Below are positions 1-7,784 of a DNA stretch of 28,561 nucleotides, one piece after another. This stretch comes from Victivallaceae bacterium. Its GTDB lineage: Bacteria > Verrucomicrobiota > Lentisphaeria > Victivallales > Victivallaceae. Within the stretch, counting starts at the first letter, position 1. The number at the start of each line of letters is the position of its first letter. A model generated the notes under the pieces. It did no database searches. It saw only the letters and a list, made by a program, of their open reading frames with translations, and was not told the origin of the DNA. Location: assembly GCA_016292515.1 (NCBI GenBank), contig JAEDIJ010000027.1, positions 1 through 28,561 on the forward strand, read 5' to 3'. A program made the translations under genes and the position numbers.

Positions 1-108
1 ACACCTGCCAATACGCTCTACGCAGCGATCCTCCGCGAAATGAACACGAAGGAAAATCCCCGCTTTGCCAGAGGCGAGAAAAAGGGAACGTTTCAATACG
101 CCCTTTGA
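1..108 (+). CDS. C-terminal tail of a HARE-HTH (winged helix) protein, partial
   Basis: The first 35 codons are open in frame 1 and end in TGA at 106-108. The readable tail begins TPANTLYAAILREM and ends in GTFQYAL. This is the typical end of the HARE-HTH domain (the HB1/ASXL/restriction-endonuclease helix-turn-helix), where a TP-x-x-TLYAAI helix is followed by an RF...G.F.L wing. The family is common in phage and restriction-modification proteins and is thought to bind DNA or its modifications. The start lies outside the window, so the full domain content is unknown. A strong terminator follows at once, and the next genes run in the opposite direction. The family call is from motif recognition only. 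Confidence 0.7.
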   Translation, partial: TPANTLYAAILREMNTKENPRFARGEKKGTFQYAL

Positions 109-122
109 TTTCCACAGCCGAT

Positions 123-153
123 GCCCCGGTCAGTTTTGATCGGGGCTTTTCTT
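123..153 (+). terminator. Rho-independent terminator of the HARE-HTH gene
   Basis: GCCCCG (124-129) pairs with CGGGGC (142-147) across a 12-nt loop, followed by TTTTCTTTC. It lies between two convergent genes. The last codons of the minus-strand membrane-protein gene fall inside the hairpin. The U-tract exists only on the plus-strand side. Confidence 0.8.
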
Positions 154-360
154 TCTCCACGCAATAATACCCCAGACGGCAAACACCAGCTGAACGAAGT
201 CCAGCAGAGCCCGGCTGTAAAGGCCCTGCCAGAGATCGAAGGTCAACCAGCAGGTATTGCCGAAAGTCCACAGATAAAAGCACCAGATATTCTTCCGAAC
301 ATTCAGCGCCGTTCCCGTCAGACTTATGAGGGTAATAATCCAGGTGAACCACAGATTCAT
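130..360 (-). CDS. Small three-helix membrane protein, PnuC/SemiSWEET-like
   Basis: This is a 76-residue hydrophobic protein. Three membrane spans are visible: about residues 3-22 (WFTWIITLISLTGTALNV), 29-48 (WCFYLWTFGNTCWLTFDLW) and 53-70 (ALLDFVQLVFAVWGIIAW), ending in a positive RKK tail. The layout and the closing aromatic/W-rich helix resemble the half-barrel repeat of PnuC nicotinamide-riboside transporters and SemiSWEETs. Full-length PnuC is about three times longer, so this would have to act as a homo-oligomer, if it transports at all. ATG at 360 is chosen because it overlaps the metK stop as ATGA, a coupled start. An upstream in-frame start at 381 would lie inside metK. It is the last gene of the leftward operon. 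The substrate is unknown. Confidence 0.65.
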   Translation of the reverse strand: MNLWFTWIITLISLTGTALNVRKNIWCFYLWTFGNTCWLTFDLWQGLYSRALLDFVQLVFAVWGIIAWRKKSPDQN

Positions 361-1373
361 GACAACAGTCCGTTTCGGCACAGCTGCGCAAATCTGGGTT
401 TCCGCAAAAAGAAGCGGTCGATGATCGCAGCGGGATTGACCGTCTCACGATACGATGTGAGCTCATTCAAGTTGCCATCATAAAGAGAAACTATGATCTC
501 CGGGCTACCGATCCGGCAGGCGATTGAACAATGGACCTCCTGGATGTCAGAGTGTTTTTTCAGGAAGTTCAATGCCTTCTCCCTGGCAAGCAGATTCAAA
601 GTCAAATCTGCCTTCGACCCGTCTTTGGTCCAGGGTGAGCCGCCACCGATCCGACAGTTCCCGCCGTAGAAATCGACAGCCAGCTTTCGACCGGTGGTCC
701 CGCAGTCTCCAATCGGGCCATGTTTGACGAATTTGCCGGTTCCGTTCACCACCAGTTTGTAGTTGGTCTTACCGTTACAACAGAACTGCACCGCATTGGC
801 AATGTCCTGCTCGGAGTGTTTCGGAAGCATCGGGATCGCCACAACGATCTCCTCTGGCTCGTTGTCAAAGAGCGTGACCTGTGTTTTTATGTCCAGCCCC
901 GCATACTTGATGTCATAAAGCTGCTGGCCGATCTTCCGGGCAAGGTAGTGGTCCTTCGGCATAAAGTTTGTCGTTGGATCGTTGACTGCCATTCCCCAGA
1001 AGATGCCCTGGTCGCCCCATCCGGAGGCGTCCACGCCCTGTGCAATGTCAGGAGATTGCTGCCCGATATGATGGGTAACAACAAGGTCCTGGTCGCAGAT
1101 CGTGTTTTCTGCGCCCCAGGTATTCTGGTAACATTTGGTGTACCCGATCTGGGCGACAGCGATTTTTACGAAGAGAGTCAGCTCATCTTCGGTGAAGTTG
1201 GCCTGGGAGGTAATTTCGCCTCCCAGCGTTACGAAGTTGTCCTTGATTTGAACTTCCAAAGCGTACCTTGTCATCGGATCGCGCTCCAAATAACGGTCCA
1301 GAATAAAGCTCGAAATATAGTCGGCCATTTTGTCGGGATGGCCCAGGGAAACCCATTCAGATGTTTTACGCAT
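357..1373 (-). CDS. metK: S-adenosylmethionine synthetase, short phage-type MetK
   Basis: It makes S-adenosylmethionine from methionine and ATP. The 338 residues carry the MAT signatures: GHPDKMAD near residue 12, QSPDIAQGVD near 105, GWGDQGIFWG near 118, TQVTLF near 164, GPIGDCGTTGRK near 220 and GGGSPWTKDGSKAD near 243. By comparison with E. coli MetK, the His and Asp of the first motif, the Asp and Arg-Lys of the GD..GRK motif and the Lys-Asp pair of the GGG motif are all present, so it should be active. Two differences stand out: the segment before GWGDQG is several residues shorter, and the protein stops about 45 residues early, lacking the conserved YKETAAYGHFGR-type C-terminal tail. 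Its ATG overlaps the end of the methyltransferase gene by 8 nt and has a GGAGGAAG Shine-Dalgarno. It probably feeds that enzyme. Confidence 0.9.
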   Translation of the reverse strand: MRKTSEWVSLGHPDKMADYISSFILDRYLERDPMTRYALEVQIKDNFVTLGGEITSQANFTEDELTLFVKIAVAQIGYTKCYQNTWGAENTICDQDLVVTHHIGQQSPDIAQGVDASGWGDQGIFWGMAVNDPTTNFMPKDHYLARKIGQQLYDIKYAGLDIKTQVTLFDNEPEEIVVAIPMLPKHSEQDIANAVQFCCNGKTNYKLVVNGTGKFVKHGPIGDCGTTGRKLAVDFYGGNCRIGGGSPWTKDGSKADLTLNLLAREKALNFLKKHSDIQEVHCSIACRIGSPEIIVSLYDGNLNELTSYRETVNPAAIIDRFFLRKPRFAQLCRNGLLS

Positions 1374-2628
1374 TTACTTCTTCCTCCTCGTTCTGTTCGA
1401 TTTCAGGTGTTTTGGCCTGCCAGTCGCATCCTTCGCCATAACGGAACTCGGCCCAACGGCGGCGGATCACGTCGCAGTATTTCGGGTCCAGTTCCATAGC
1501 AAATCCGGTGCGACCAGTCTGTTCGCAGGCGATCAAAGTCGTGCCGGAGCCGCCAAAGAGGTCCAGCACCAGAGCGCTGCGATCGGAACTGTTTTGAATC
1601 GCCCGGACCACCAGCTCAACCGGCTTCATAGTCGGGTGATCGTCCGATTTGCTCGGTCGGGGAATATCCCAGACGTCGCTCTGTTTGCGATCATCCAGCG
1701 GGTGAAGTCGGGCTTCGCCTTCGCTCCAGCCGTACCAGATCGGCTCGTACTTGGTGTGATAATCCTTCCGGGAGAGCACCAGTCGATCCTTGTTCCAGAT
1801 AATCGTGCTGGACCAGTGAAAGTCGTTCATGGCAAGAGTCAACATCATATTGCCCCATTCCTGGGCCGACATCACAACGTAGATCATTGCGCCAGGCTGC
1901 GAAAAATCCTTCATGTTCCGAAATGCCTTCAGCATGAAGTTTTTGAAGTCCTCCGTACCCATAAAGTCGTTCAGAATCGTGCGGGGTTTGTATCCCTGCG
2001 GGTTTCCGCTTTCAACGGCTCCATAGTTCACGTTCCAGGGAGGATCGGTAAAAACGAAGCTCGCCTTTGCTCCGGCCATAAGCGCCGCCACGTCTGCCGG
2101 ATCGGTGCTGTCACCGCACATAAGCCGGTGGCTGCCCAACTGATATATCTTCCCGCGCTCACTGGCCGCCGTTTCGGGTTCCTCCGGGACTGCATCCGGA
2201 TCGGTCTCTCCCGCCGCCACAGTATCGTCAGCGCCGCCGTTAAGCAGCTGGGCCAGTTCGTCCGCATCGAATCCCAGGAGTGTCAAGTCGAACTCAGAAT
2301 CTTTCAATTCCTGAAGTTCGCCGGGCAGAATATCGAAGTTCCATTCCGCGATCTCGCCGGTCTTGTTGTCGGCGATTCGATACGCCTGCACCTGTTCCGG
2401 GGTAAGGTCCGTAGCCACATGGACCGGCACTTCATCCAGACCGAGCTTTACGGCCGCTTTAAGGCGCGTGTGGCCGCAAATGATAACCATGTCGCTGTCC
2501 ACGACGATCGGCGCTCTCCATCCGAACTCCCGGATAGATTTTGCCACTGCATCCACCGCGTCGTCGTTGAAACGCGGGTTCTTTTCATAGGGTCGGATGT
2601 CGGTGATTTTCATGTTTTTGATAAGCAT
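1366..2628 (-). CDS. ParB-like nuclease domain fused to an N4/N6 DNA methyltransferase
   Basis: This 420-residue two-domain protein starts with a ParB/Srx-type domain (about 6-130; NPR at 17-19, GHTR at 52-55) as in phage ParB-methylase fusions. After an acidic linker (about 131-155) comes a beta-class amino-methyltransferase: SAM/target segment CGDST at 171-175, catalytic DPPW at 195-198, HPTMKP at 331-336 and the SAM-binding motif DLFGGSGTT at 356-364. Catalytic motif before SAM motif is the beta order. It should methylate adenine N6 or cytosine N4 in a site that cannot be read from the sequence. No restriction enzyme is nearby, so an orphan phage methylase is likely. The start at 2628 has an AAAGG box about 7 nt upstream; a second ATG lies five codons later. 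It overlaps metK by 8 nt. Confidence 0.93.
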   Translation of the reverse strand: MLIKNMKITDIRPYEKNPRFNDDAVDAVAKSIREFGWRAPIVVDSDMVIICGHTRLKAAVKLGLDEVPVHVATDLTPEQVQAYRIADNKTGEIAEWNFDILPGELQELKDSEFDLTLLGFDADELAQLLNGGADDTVAAGETDPDAVPEEPETAASERGKIYQLGSHRLMCGDSTDPADVAALMAGAKASFVFTDPPWNVNYGAVESGNPQGYKPRTILNDFMGTEDFKNFMLKAFRNMKDFSQPGAMIYVVMSAQEWGNMMLTLAMNDFHWSSTIIWNKDRLVLSRKDYHTKYEPIWYGWSEGEARLHPLDDRKQSDVWDIPRPSKSDDHPTMKPVELVVRAIQNSSDRSALVLDLFGGSGTTLIACEQTGRTGFAMELDPKYCDVIRRRWAEFRYGEGCDWQAKTPEIEQNEEEEVNA

Positions 2629-2914
2629 ATATTTGCCTTTCTGTTTGTAGAGGTTTTGTTATAGTTGTTTCACATCTGCTCTCCGGCCGTTGCAACCAAC
2701 TTTGTGCAGGCTCCTGAGTCCTTCCGCCGCCCTTTTCATTTAATTCGAGTAGGGAGGACCCGTTGGCCCCTCGGCCCAGCCCCCCTTGAGGGGTCGGCCT
2801 CCCGGCAGGCAGGCCCACTGAGGCCCGACACAGGCCCGCTGTCGGGGCCATTTTTGAGAGTTGGCTGGCTGTTCGGTCAGGGATCGTCGCGCAACAGCGG
2901 CCCGCTGTGGGGCT
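2629..2914. other. GC-rich intergenic stretch without a convincing gene
   Basis: These 286 bases separate the zinc-ribbon gene from the methyltransferase gene. Reading frames are open on both strands, but they give Pro/Gly/Arg-rich translations with no recognisable domain. GGCCCGCTGT occurs twice (about 2836 and 2899), and CAGCGGCCCGCTG (2895-2907) is a palindrome. A 26-codon minus-strand frame starting with ATG near 2740 and ending at a TAA near 2660 cannot be excluded. Confidence 0.4.
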
Positions 2915-3112
2915 TTATCGCGCTGCTTTGTTTTTTGCTTTCGCTTCGGATTCTGTGAGGTAGCGAAGTTCGAGATGTCTACCGCCGCAGACTGCGCACT
3001 CGAACCAGGTCTCGGCCCGCTTGCCACGCTGCTCTTTCGGAAGCCATTTCATTGGGGTCCATTTTCTGCATTTATGGCAGTAAGCCAGAGGGGTATTATC
3101 GTTAAATTTCAA
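2915..3112 (-). CDS. Small zinc-ribbon protein of the phage element
   Basis: This is a basic protein of about 65 residues with two knuckles, CHKC near residue 12 and CAVC near residue 39, the classic treble or ribbon spacing for one zinc ion. It ends in a Lys/Ala-rich tail. Such small ribbons are common in phage replication or transcription modules, but the partner cannot be named. TTG at 3112 is preferred because an AAGGAG box sits 9 nt upstream. The longer GTG start at 3133 would place that box inside the coding region. It lies between the primase and the methyltransferase genes. Confidence 0.65.
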   Translation of the reverse strand: MKFNDNTPLAYCHKCRKWTPMKWLPKEQRGKRAETWFECAVCGGRHLELRYLTESEAKAKNKAAR

Positions 3113-3338
3113 TTTCCACTTCTCCTTATACACACACCCACGAAAAATGGGCTAAAACAGAGAGAAAAAAATCAGGTAAGGAAAGAGAGGAAAGTGGGAA
3201 AAAAGAAAATATGTGTGTATATATACGCTCAAACTACTCTCTCTTTCTTGCCTACTCTTATTCCGTTCTTGCCATGTTCTCATCTGTCTTTGACGTGATA
3301 CTTCCCATTCTTCCATGCGTCCGGGAAGGACATAGGAA
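3113..3338. other. AT-rich intergenic gap between the primase and zinc-ribbon genes
   Basis: This 226-base spacer has an alternating TA/CA tract (about 3215-3228) and long purine runs. No conserved gene is visible. A 54-codon minus-strand frame exists but is low complexity and has no Shine-Dalgarno. The gap may hold a promoter for the zinc-ribbon, methyltransferase and metK genes, but no clear -35/-10 pair was found. Confidence 0.35.
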
Positions 3339-5570
3339 TTACCGAATGGTATAGCATCGACTCACTCGCCCCTGGCCACCGGCAGGAGGCACAATGGTTT
3401 CGGTGATAACTTCTCTCTCGATTAAAGTGTCAAGAAGTTTTTTGATCTTGTCTGTTGGTCGCCTGACTGCCCGCAGAATTTGGCTTTTACTGGCCGTTCC
3501 TCCTGCCTCCCGGATCACGTTCAAGACTTTTTTACACTCCTTGTCGAAATCGTCCGTATAGGAATAAACGTCTGCCATGAATAACATCCGCTTGGTCAGA
3601 TATGTCACGAGCGCTTTCGCCCACATCACTGCCGTTCCGGTAATCTTGGGATCATAAACGTTCTCGCTTATTGCGTAGAGTATCGCCAGCTTGCAGACTT
3701 TTTCATGGGCGCGAGTCCATAGAGCCTGCGCCGCCAGTTCGTTATGCATCTGAAAAAAGCGAACACGCTCGTCGCAATATGCCTGATCTTCGGCCAACAA
3801 CTGACGAACTTCGTCTGTTTCGGCAAGCATACGTACTACGGGATTGATGGAAGCCAGATCGCCGCCTTCCAGTGCCTTTTCTTTGAGAACATTTATCATC
3901 TCGATTAAGGTCTCAGGAGGAGCAATGTCAACCGGGTCGCCACTCTTTCGAGGAATATCGGCATCCACAATAATCGTTCTGGGGATCAAACCGTTTTCCA
4001 GCACGCGTTCTTCCAGCGCTCCATAAAAGTATTTAGGAAGCGCAGTTCCATACAACACCAGAAACGGATTGCAGATGATTTCTCCGAATGGAACATCTTT
4101 TTGTTTCGCTTTTACGCGCATGCTGTAAAAGGAGTCTACCGCACTGTAAAACGAAAGCAGTCGCTGCATCATGGCTTCGGCTCGCGCGTCCCGCTGTTTC
4201 AGACTGTTGAACAACGTGTCCATTTCGTCAAGCATAAACAGCTTCTTCTTCGTGAGCAGCATCGAATCTTCGAGACCTTCACCGGAGGCTATGTTGTCAC
4301 CGATATAACCCATGAGCCCTGTTGCAATCGCCAGATTTTTGTTGACACGACGGGCATGTTCTTTGCCGGTTCCTGAGTTCGCCAGAGAAACCCAATAAAT
4401 GTTTGGATGCGTCCCGCGACGATCTTTGAAAACGCGTCCAGCCAACATCGAGAGGAACGTCAGTCCGCCGCCAAGCGTCAGGAGTTTATTGGGATAATGT
4501 GCTGTTTCCATGCTATATTGGAAATATTCTTTGAAAAAGCCAGGAATTTTAAAAAGTTCTTCCGGGAATGGACCAGGATCGGGGAACAGCTTTTTCGCTT
4601 TTTTTTCTGATCCATTAGAAAGATTTTTTTGATTTATAATGCCCGTAAGGTCAACCTTCGCCAATTCAGCCTTCTTGCCATAGCCGTTATCCAGAAGCGT
4701 TTTCGCCGCCTGGGTATAATCCCCGTTGTGTTCGAGGATCGCATAGACCTGGAACGGAGAATAGCCCACGCCGGGTTCAAAGGGGACTGCATTGCTGGAG
4801 AACACATAGAACACCTCACCATTGTAACTGGCAGATTGCCCGCCAGACTGCTTGCCAGGCCGTCTAAAATATTCATTTTCGCCCTGGGTGTGAAGTGGAG
4901 TCCAGCCATAAGTAAGAAGAAGCGAGCGCAGATCGCCACGCTGGTTGAAATCGTCTCCCGGCCGGATAATAAAGGTATTATCGTCAGGAATGGAGACGAC
5001 GGTCCTTTCCACCTTCGGCAAGTGCTCGTTTAATTCGTAGGCGGCACTGAGCAAGTTCTCTCGCTCCTCGGACGATACGGTAGTCACCGCTGAAAAGTCG
5101 CCCTGAATCAACTCGTAGCCTTCGCTGGGAGCGCACAGGAACAATCCGCCTTCGCCACGAGTTTCAATGAGCGTGACAAGTTTGCCTTCCTCCCGGATGC
5201 CCTGGGCCAGTTTGATGTTTCCGCAAACTTCACCAGCGCTTCGATAAGCGACATGGTAGCCGCCAGAGGGAGTTTTTTCGATGACGAGCTTTGCGTACAG
5301 TTCCGGATCAATCTTCTCCTTCCAAGCAGAGAACAGTTCCCCGGCATGGTCAAAGTCGATGACCTCCAAGTTGCCAGAAACCTTCCCGCAGACAAGGCAC
5401 AATGCATCGTGCGCGTTTGCGAACCAGGTGCTGATTTCCAGTTCAGACGGGAGCCGGTTCTGATAGGTTTTCCACGATCCGACCGCAGGGAATTTGCGTT
5501 CCCTGGCAGCCGGGAGGACCGAAAGACCGGTGGCGTGATACGCCGCTGCTGTTGCCAGATCAATCTTCAT
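3339..5570 (-). CDS. Phage primase/ATPase: Prim-Pol domain plus DUF3987-like helicase domain
   Basis: This 743-residue replication protein has an N-terminal bifunctional primase-polymerase (archaeo-eukaryotic primase) domain, about 5-190, with the metal-binding IDFDH at 71-75, SGGYHVA at 102-108 and ETRGEGG at 136-142. A linker region (about 205-300) includes the GDYTQAAKTLLDNGYG segment common to such phage and plasmid primases. From about 335 follows a DUF3987-type P-loop ATPase with Walker A NSGTGKE near 398-404 and Walker B LFMLDEMD at 444-451. The C terminus has a winged-helix look (GGTASKSQILRAV...IKKLLDTLIERE). It should prime and unwind element DNA. ATG at 5570 is preferred over the TTG two codons upstream; it overlaps the upstream gene by 11 nt. 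Confidence 0.88.
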   Translation of the reverse strand: MKIDLATAAAYHATGLSVLPAARERKFPAVGSWKTYQNRLPSELEISTWFANAHDALCLVCGKVSGNLEVIDFDHAGELFSAWKEKIDPELYAKLVIEKTPSGGYHVAYRSAGEVCGNIKLAQGIREEGKLVTLIETRGEGGLFLCAPSEGYELIQGDFSAVTTVSSEERENLLSAAYELNEHLPKVERTVVSIPDDNTFIIRPGDDFNQRGDLRSLLLTYGWTPLHTQGENEYFRRPGKQSGGQSASYNGEVFYVFSSNAVPFEPGVGYSPFQVYAILEHNGDYTQAAKTLLDNGYGKKAELAKVDLTGIINQKNLSNGSEKKAKKLFPDPGPFPEELFKIPGFFKEYFQYSMETAHYPNKLLTLGGGLTFLSMLAGRVFKDRRGTHPNIYWVSLANSGTGKEHARRVNKNLAIATGLMGYIGDNIASGEGLEDSMLLTKKKLFMLDEMDTLFNSLKQRDARAEAMMQRLLSFYSAVDSFYSMRVKAKQKDVPFGEIICNPFLVLYGTALPKYFYGALEERVLENGLIPRTIIVDADIPRKSGDPVDIAPPETLIEMINVLKEKALEGGDLASINPVVRMLAETDEVRQLLAEDQAYCDERVRFFQMHNELAAQALWTRAHEKVCKLAILYAISENVYDPKITGTAVMWAKALVTYLTKRMLFMADVYSYTDDFDKECKKVLNVIREAGGTASKSQILRAVRRPTDKIKKLLDTLIEREVITETIVPPAGGQGRVSRCYTIR

Positions 5571-5859
5571 TTTCAATTTTCTCCGTTGCGTTTTCCAGCA
5601 CCAAAATGTGCTGTTTTGCTTCTTCTTTTGCCCTCAAAATCTGCTCCACGTACTGATCGCAGTTCTTGATAAAGTTTTGGAAACACTCCAGATAATCCTT
5701 GCCGGTTCCATGCGGAGTCAGCAACAGGTCGTAATTGGTCAAAAAGAGCTTCGGTTCGTCATGCCCTTTCTGACTGCGGGAGATATGCCAGCGATTATCC
5801 TCGCTCGCAATATCCTGTTTGATTTCCTGATCTTTGATTTGCCATTCAATTTTTTTCAT
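5560..5859 (-). CDS. Small charged phage protein of unknown function
   Basis: It has 99 residues, a polar and acidic composition, no signal and no membrane span. The last 30 residues (about 65-99) are predicted to be helical or coiled coil (EQILRAKEEAKQHILVLENATEKIENED). The ATG at 5859 has an excellent AAGGAG box 7 nt upstream, and the box lies just beyond the stop of the helicase gene. The 3' end overlaps the primase gene by 11 nt, so translation of the two is probably coupled. The family was not recognised. Its position between helicase and primase suggests an accessory replication factor, by inference only. Confidence 0.7.
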   Translation of the reverse strand: MKKIEWQIKDQEIKQDIASEDNRWHISRSQKGHDEPKLFLTNYDLLLTPHGTGKDYLECFQNFIKNCDQYVEQILRAKEEAKQHILVLENATEKIENED

Positions 5860-5870
5860 TTGTTTTCTCC

Positions 5871-6653
5871 TTAAAATGGGATTTCGTCGTCATAATTTTC
5901 CTCTTCTTCCATCACCTTCGGCAAGTTGTCGTCGGGATATTGGTAAGAGACGATCCTGGGGTATTTTTTGCCGACCTCAGTTTCAACTGTGATGAATCCG
6001 GGCTCTTTCAGAGCTCCTTCCTGCGCCAAGAAAATGGCTTCATCCACGTCTGCCGGAGGTTCGCTTTCCGGATGGGTCGCGTGATCGCGCCACCATTTTT
6101 TGAACAGCTTATGTGCATAGCCATCGTGTTCCGGGCAGATCCATTCGCAAAAGTGAGTGAGCAAATTGACGTGATACTCAATTCGAACTGTCGGCGGAGC
6201 TGTCGGATCATTCCGTTTGGTGTGTTTTACATACCGGACGAATTTTACCGGATACTCACACCGGTCCTTTTTGCCAGAAATAATTGGCGCATTGGGGTTT
6301 GAGAATGAGTCATGCGCTGGCTTCTCCATTCTCGGTATCGGCTCCCAGATGTAGCCGCAATTGGGGCATTGCTTGGTGCGAGGTGCAACAACAGTTGAAC
6401 AAGCTGGGCATTTCCGCGCTGGCTTTTCTCCATCCAGTTCTGGTTTTCCGTCCGGAGCCAGAGTGTCAATGGGACCATGTCGCATTGCGTTTCCGGCGAA
6501 ATCCAGCACCAGGCAGTCCTTCTTTGAATGGTGAAGTCGCAGCCCTCTGCCGACCATCTGGTAATAGAGCCCTGGAGAACACGTCGGTCGTAACATGGCC
6601 ACGCAGTCAATGTTAGGAGCATCAAACCCGGTGGTCAGCACGCCCACGTTCAC
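5871..6653 (-). pseudogene. C-terminal half of a frameshifted phage DEAD/DEAH helicase
   Basis: This frame holds the second RecA-like domain of an SF2 helicase: VGVLTTGFDAPNIDCVAM (motif V region) and YYQMVGRGLRLH (motif VI, QxxGRxxR). A C4 zinc ribbon follows (CPAC near residue 83, CPNC near 96), then a C-terminal extension ending in an acidic tail. The true reading frame extends upstream of 6653 to about 6750, through residues that read SGAKAEAIFGD and YIREFKKGQIKYLVN. It therefore continues the neighbouring N-proximal fragment in another frame. GTG at 6653 is only the first start-like codon, not a real start. It belongs to the helicase family found in phages of this type, with LIPPDG after DEAH and a CPxC ribbon. 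Confidence 0.75.
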
Positions 6654-6675
6654 GAGATATTTGATCTGCCCTTTC

Positions 6676-7245
6676 TTAAATTCCCGGATATACGACTCTC
6701 GGAACGTTGACAGGATATCTCCGAAAATGGCTTCTGCTTTCGCTCCAGATTTTTTTCAGCTTCCTCAATACGTCTGTTGCATGACTGATCCCTGCACAGA
6801 AAATCAGAACCGAGTTCCGATCTTTTGTTTTACTGAGGATTTCGTCGCAGGCGTTTTTTACATTGTCGCCTTCACGCATCGCGGCTTCAGCGGCCTCGGC
6901 ATCGAATTCGCCATTCTTGACTTTCAGTCCGTCGGTTTCAACTTCATTCTCTGCCACTTGGGTCCGCAGCGGAGAAAGAAAGTGTGATTCGATAAGCGAT
7001 CTGACGCTGATTTCATAGCAGATTTCGTTCAGGATGTTCTCATCTGTGCAAATCATGCCAGAAGTGGTACGATACGGTGTCGCCGTTAGTCCGATTACCC
7101 GCAACAGCGGGTTGATCTTTTTCAGATCACCAAGAAGCTGCTGGTACATTCCGTTTCCGTCTGGCGGGATCAAATGCGCTTCGTCAACAATAACCAGGTC
7201 AAAGTGACCGAGAGTGTTTGCGATTTTATATTTGATCGTTTCCAA
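6676..7245 (-). pseudogene. N-proximal fragment of the same helicase, lacking the Walker A region
   Basis: The fragment contains motif II (VDEAHLIPP near residue 20), motif III (GLTATPYR near 53) and the start of the second RecA domain (SVLIFCAGISHATDVL). It then runs into 7 A's (6756-6750 on the minus strand), after which the homology continues only in another frame; the rest here is nonsense. Removing one A restores CTG AAA AAA TCT GGA and joins the two halves. Homology begins at about ETIKYKIANTLGHFDLVIVDEAH. The preceding 100 or more residues, with Walker A, Q motif and a start codon, are absent and are replaced by unrelated DNA. A TTG at 7245 is only a start-like codon. Confidence 0.78.
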
Positions 7246-7297
7246 TTTTAATTTTAATGCAGTCGTCGCTTCGGTATATTTGAAACAATCACCTGAT

Positions 7298-7729
7298 ATG
7301 AAAGTCGAGTTTTATCACCGGCGTTCCAGTCGTCAAGGGGAAAAGGTCGCTTTGAATGAATTAATTTCACTGGGAGAACGCGGACAGGTTCGCGGATGGA
7401 TCAATCACCGGGATTATACCGGATTTGTTTATACAGATCTATTCAAAAGACTTTCTGATGGAGGTGGGTACACGACCGCTGTTGACCATTATCCAAACGG
7501 CAAAAGCTCGTATGGCATTTTTGATATGTCAGGCAACTCCTGGGATTGGACAAGTTCAGAAATTATTGCGACCAATGGTGCGGAGCGCGGAAAAACGGTC
7601 AACGCCATTCGCGGCGGCTCATGGTATGCCAATAAGAATTCCTGCCGTACCGATTATCGTGGCGAGGGACGCAGACCGCAAGGCTGTTATAGTACCGTAG
7701 GTTTCCGTTTGATGGCGGTTCCACGGTAA
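7298..7729 (+). pseudogene. 3' fragment of a formylglycine-generating-enzyme (FGE/SUMF1-like) gene
   Basis: The last 90 or so residues match the end of the FGE-sulfatase fold: GIFDMSGNSWDWT (usually G-x-YDM-x-GNVWEWT), AIRGGSWY and the closing TVGFRLM. FGE enzymes or their non-catalytic relatives act on sulfatases or bind ligands. The N-terminal two thirds, including the LPTEAEWEYAARGG-type segment, are missing. The part before about 7430 has no FGE features and no Shine-Dalgarno, so the start at 7298 is arbitrary. The gene therefore appears truncated where the phage helicase is truncated on the other strand. A strong terminator follows, as expected for the true end of a gene. A short, diverged but intact protein is less likely. 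Confidence 0.6.
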
Positions 7730-7753
7730 TGTAAAGCTGCTTTGTGATATAAT

Positions 7754-7784
7754 GCCTCCGGGAATTACTCTTGGAGGCTTTTTT
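7754..7784 (+). terminator. Rho-independent terminator after the FGE fragment
   Basis: GCCTCC (7754-7759) pairs with GGAGGC (7773-7778) across a 13-nt loop, followed directly by six T's. This is a textbook intrinsic terminator for plus-strand transcription. Confidence 0.9.

Noticed and set aside
2585..3027. Overlapping 88- and 95-codon minus-strand frames
   Set aside because: They overlap the methyltransferase or zinc-ribbon genes, are Pro/Gly/Arg-rich and have no motif.
6750..6756. Programmed ribosomal frameshift in the helicase
   Set aside because: The needed shift is +1 or -2, the site does not fit the X-XXY-YYZ -1 rule in the required direction, and the gene is already truncated.
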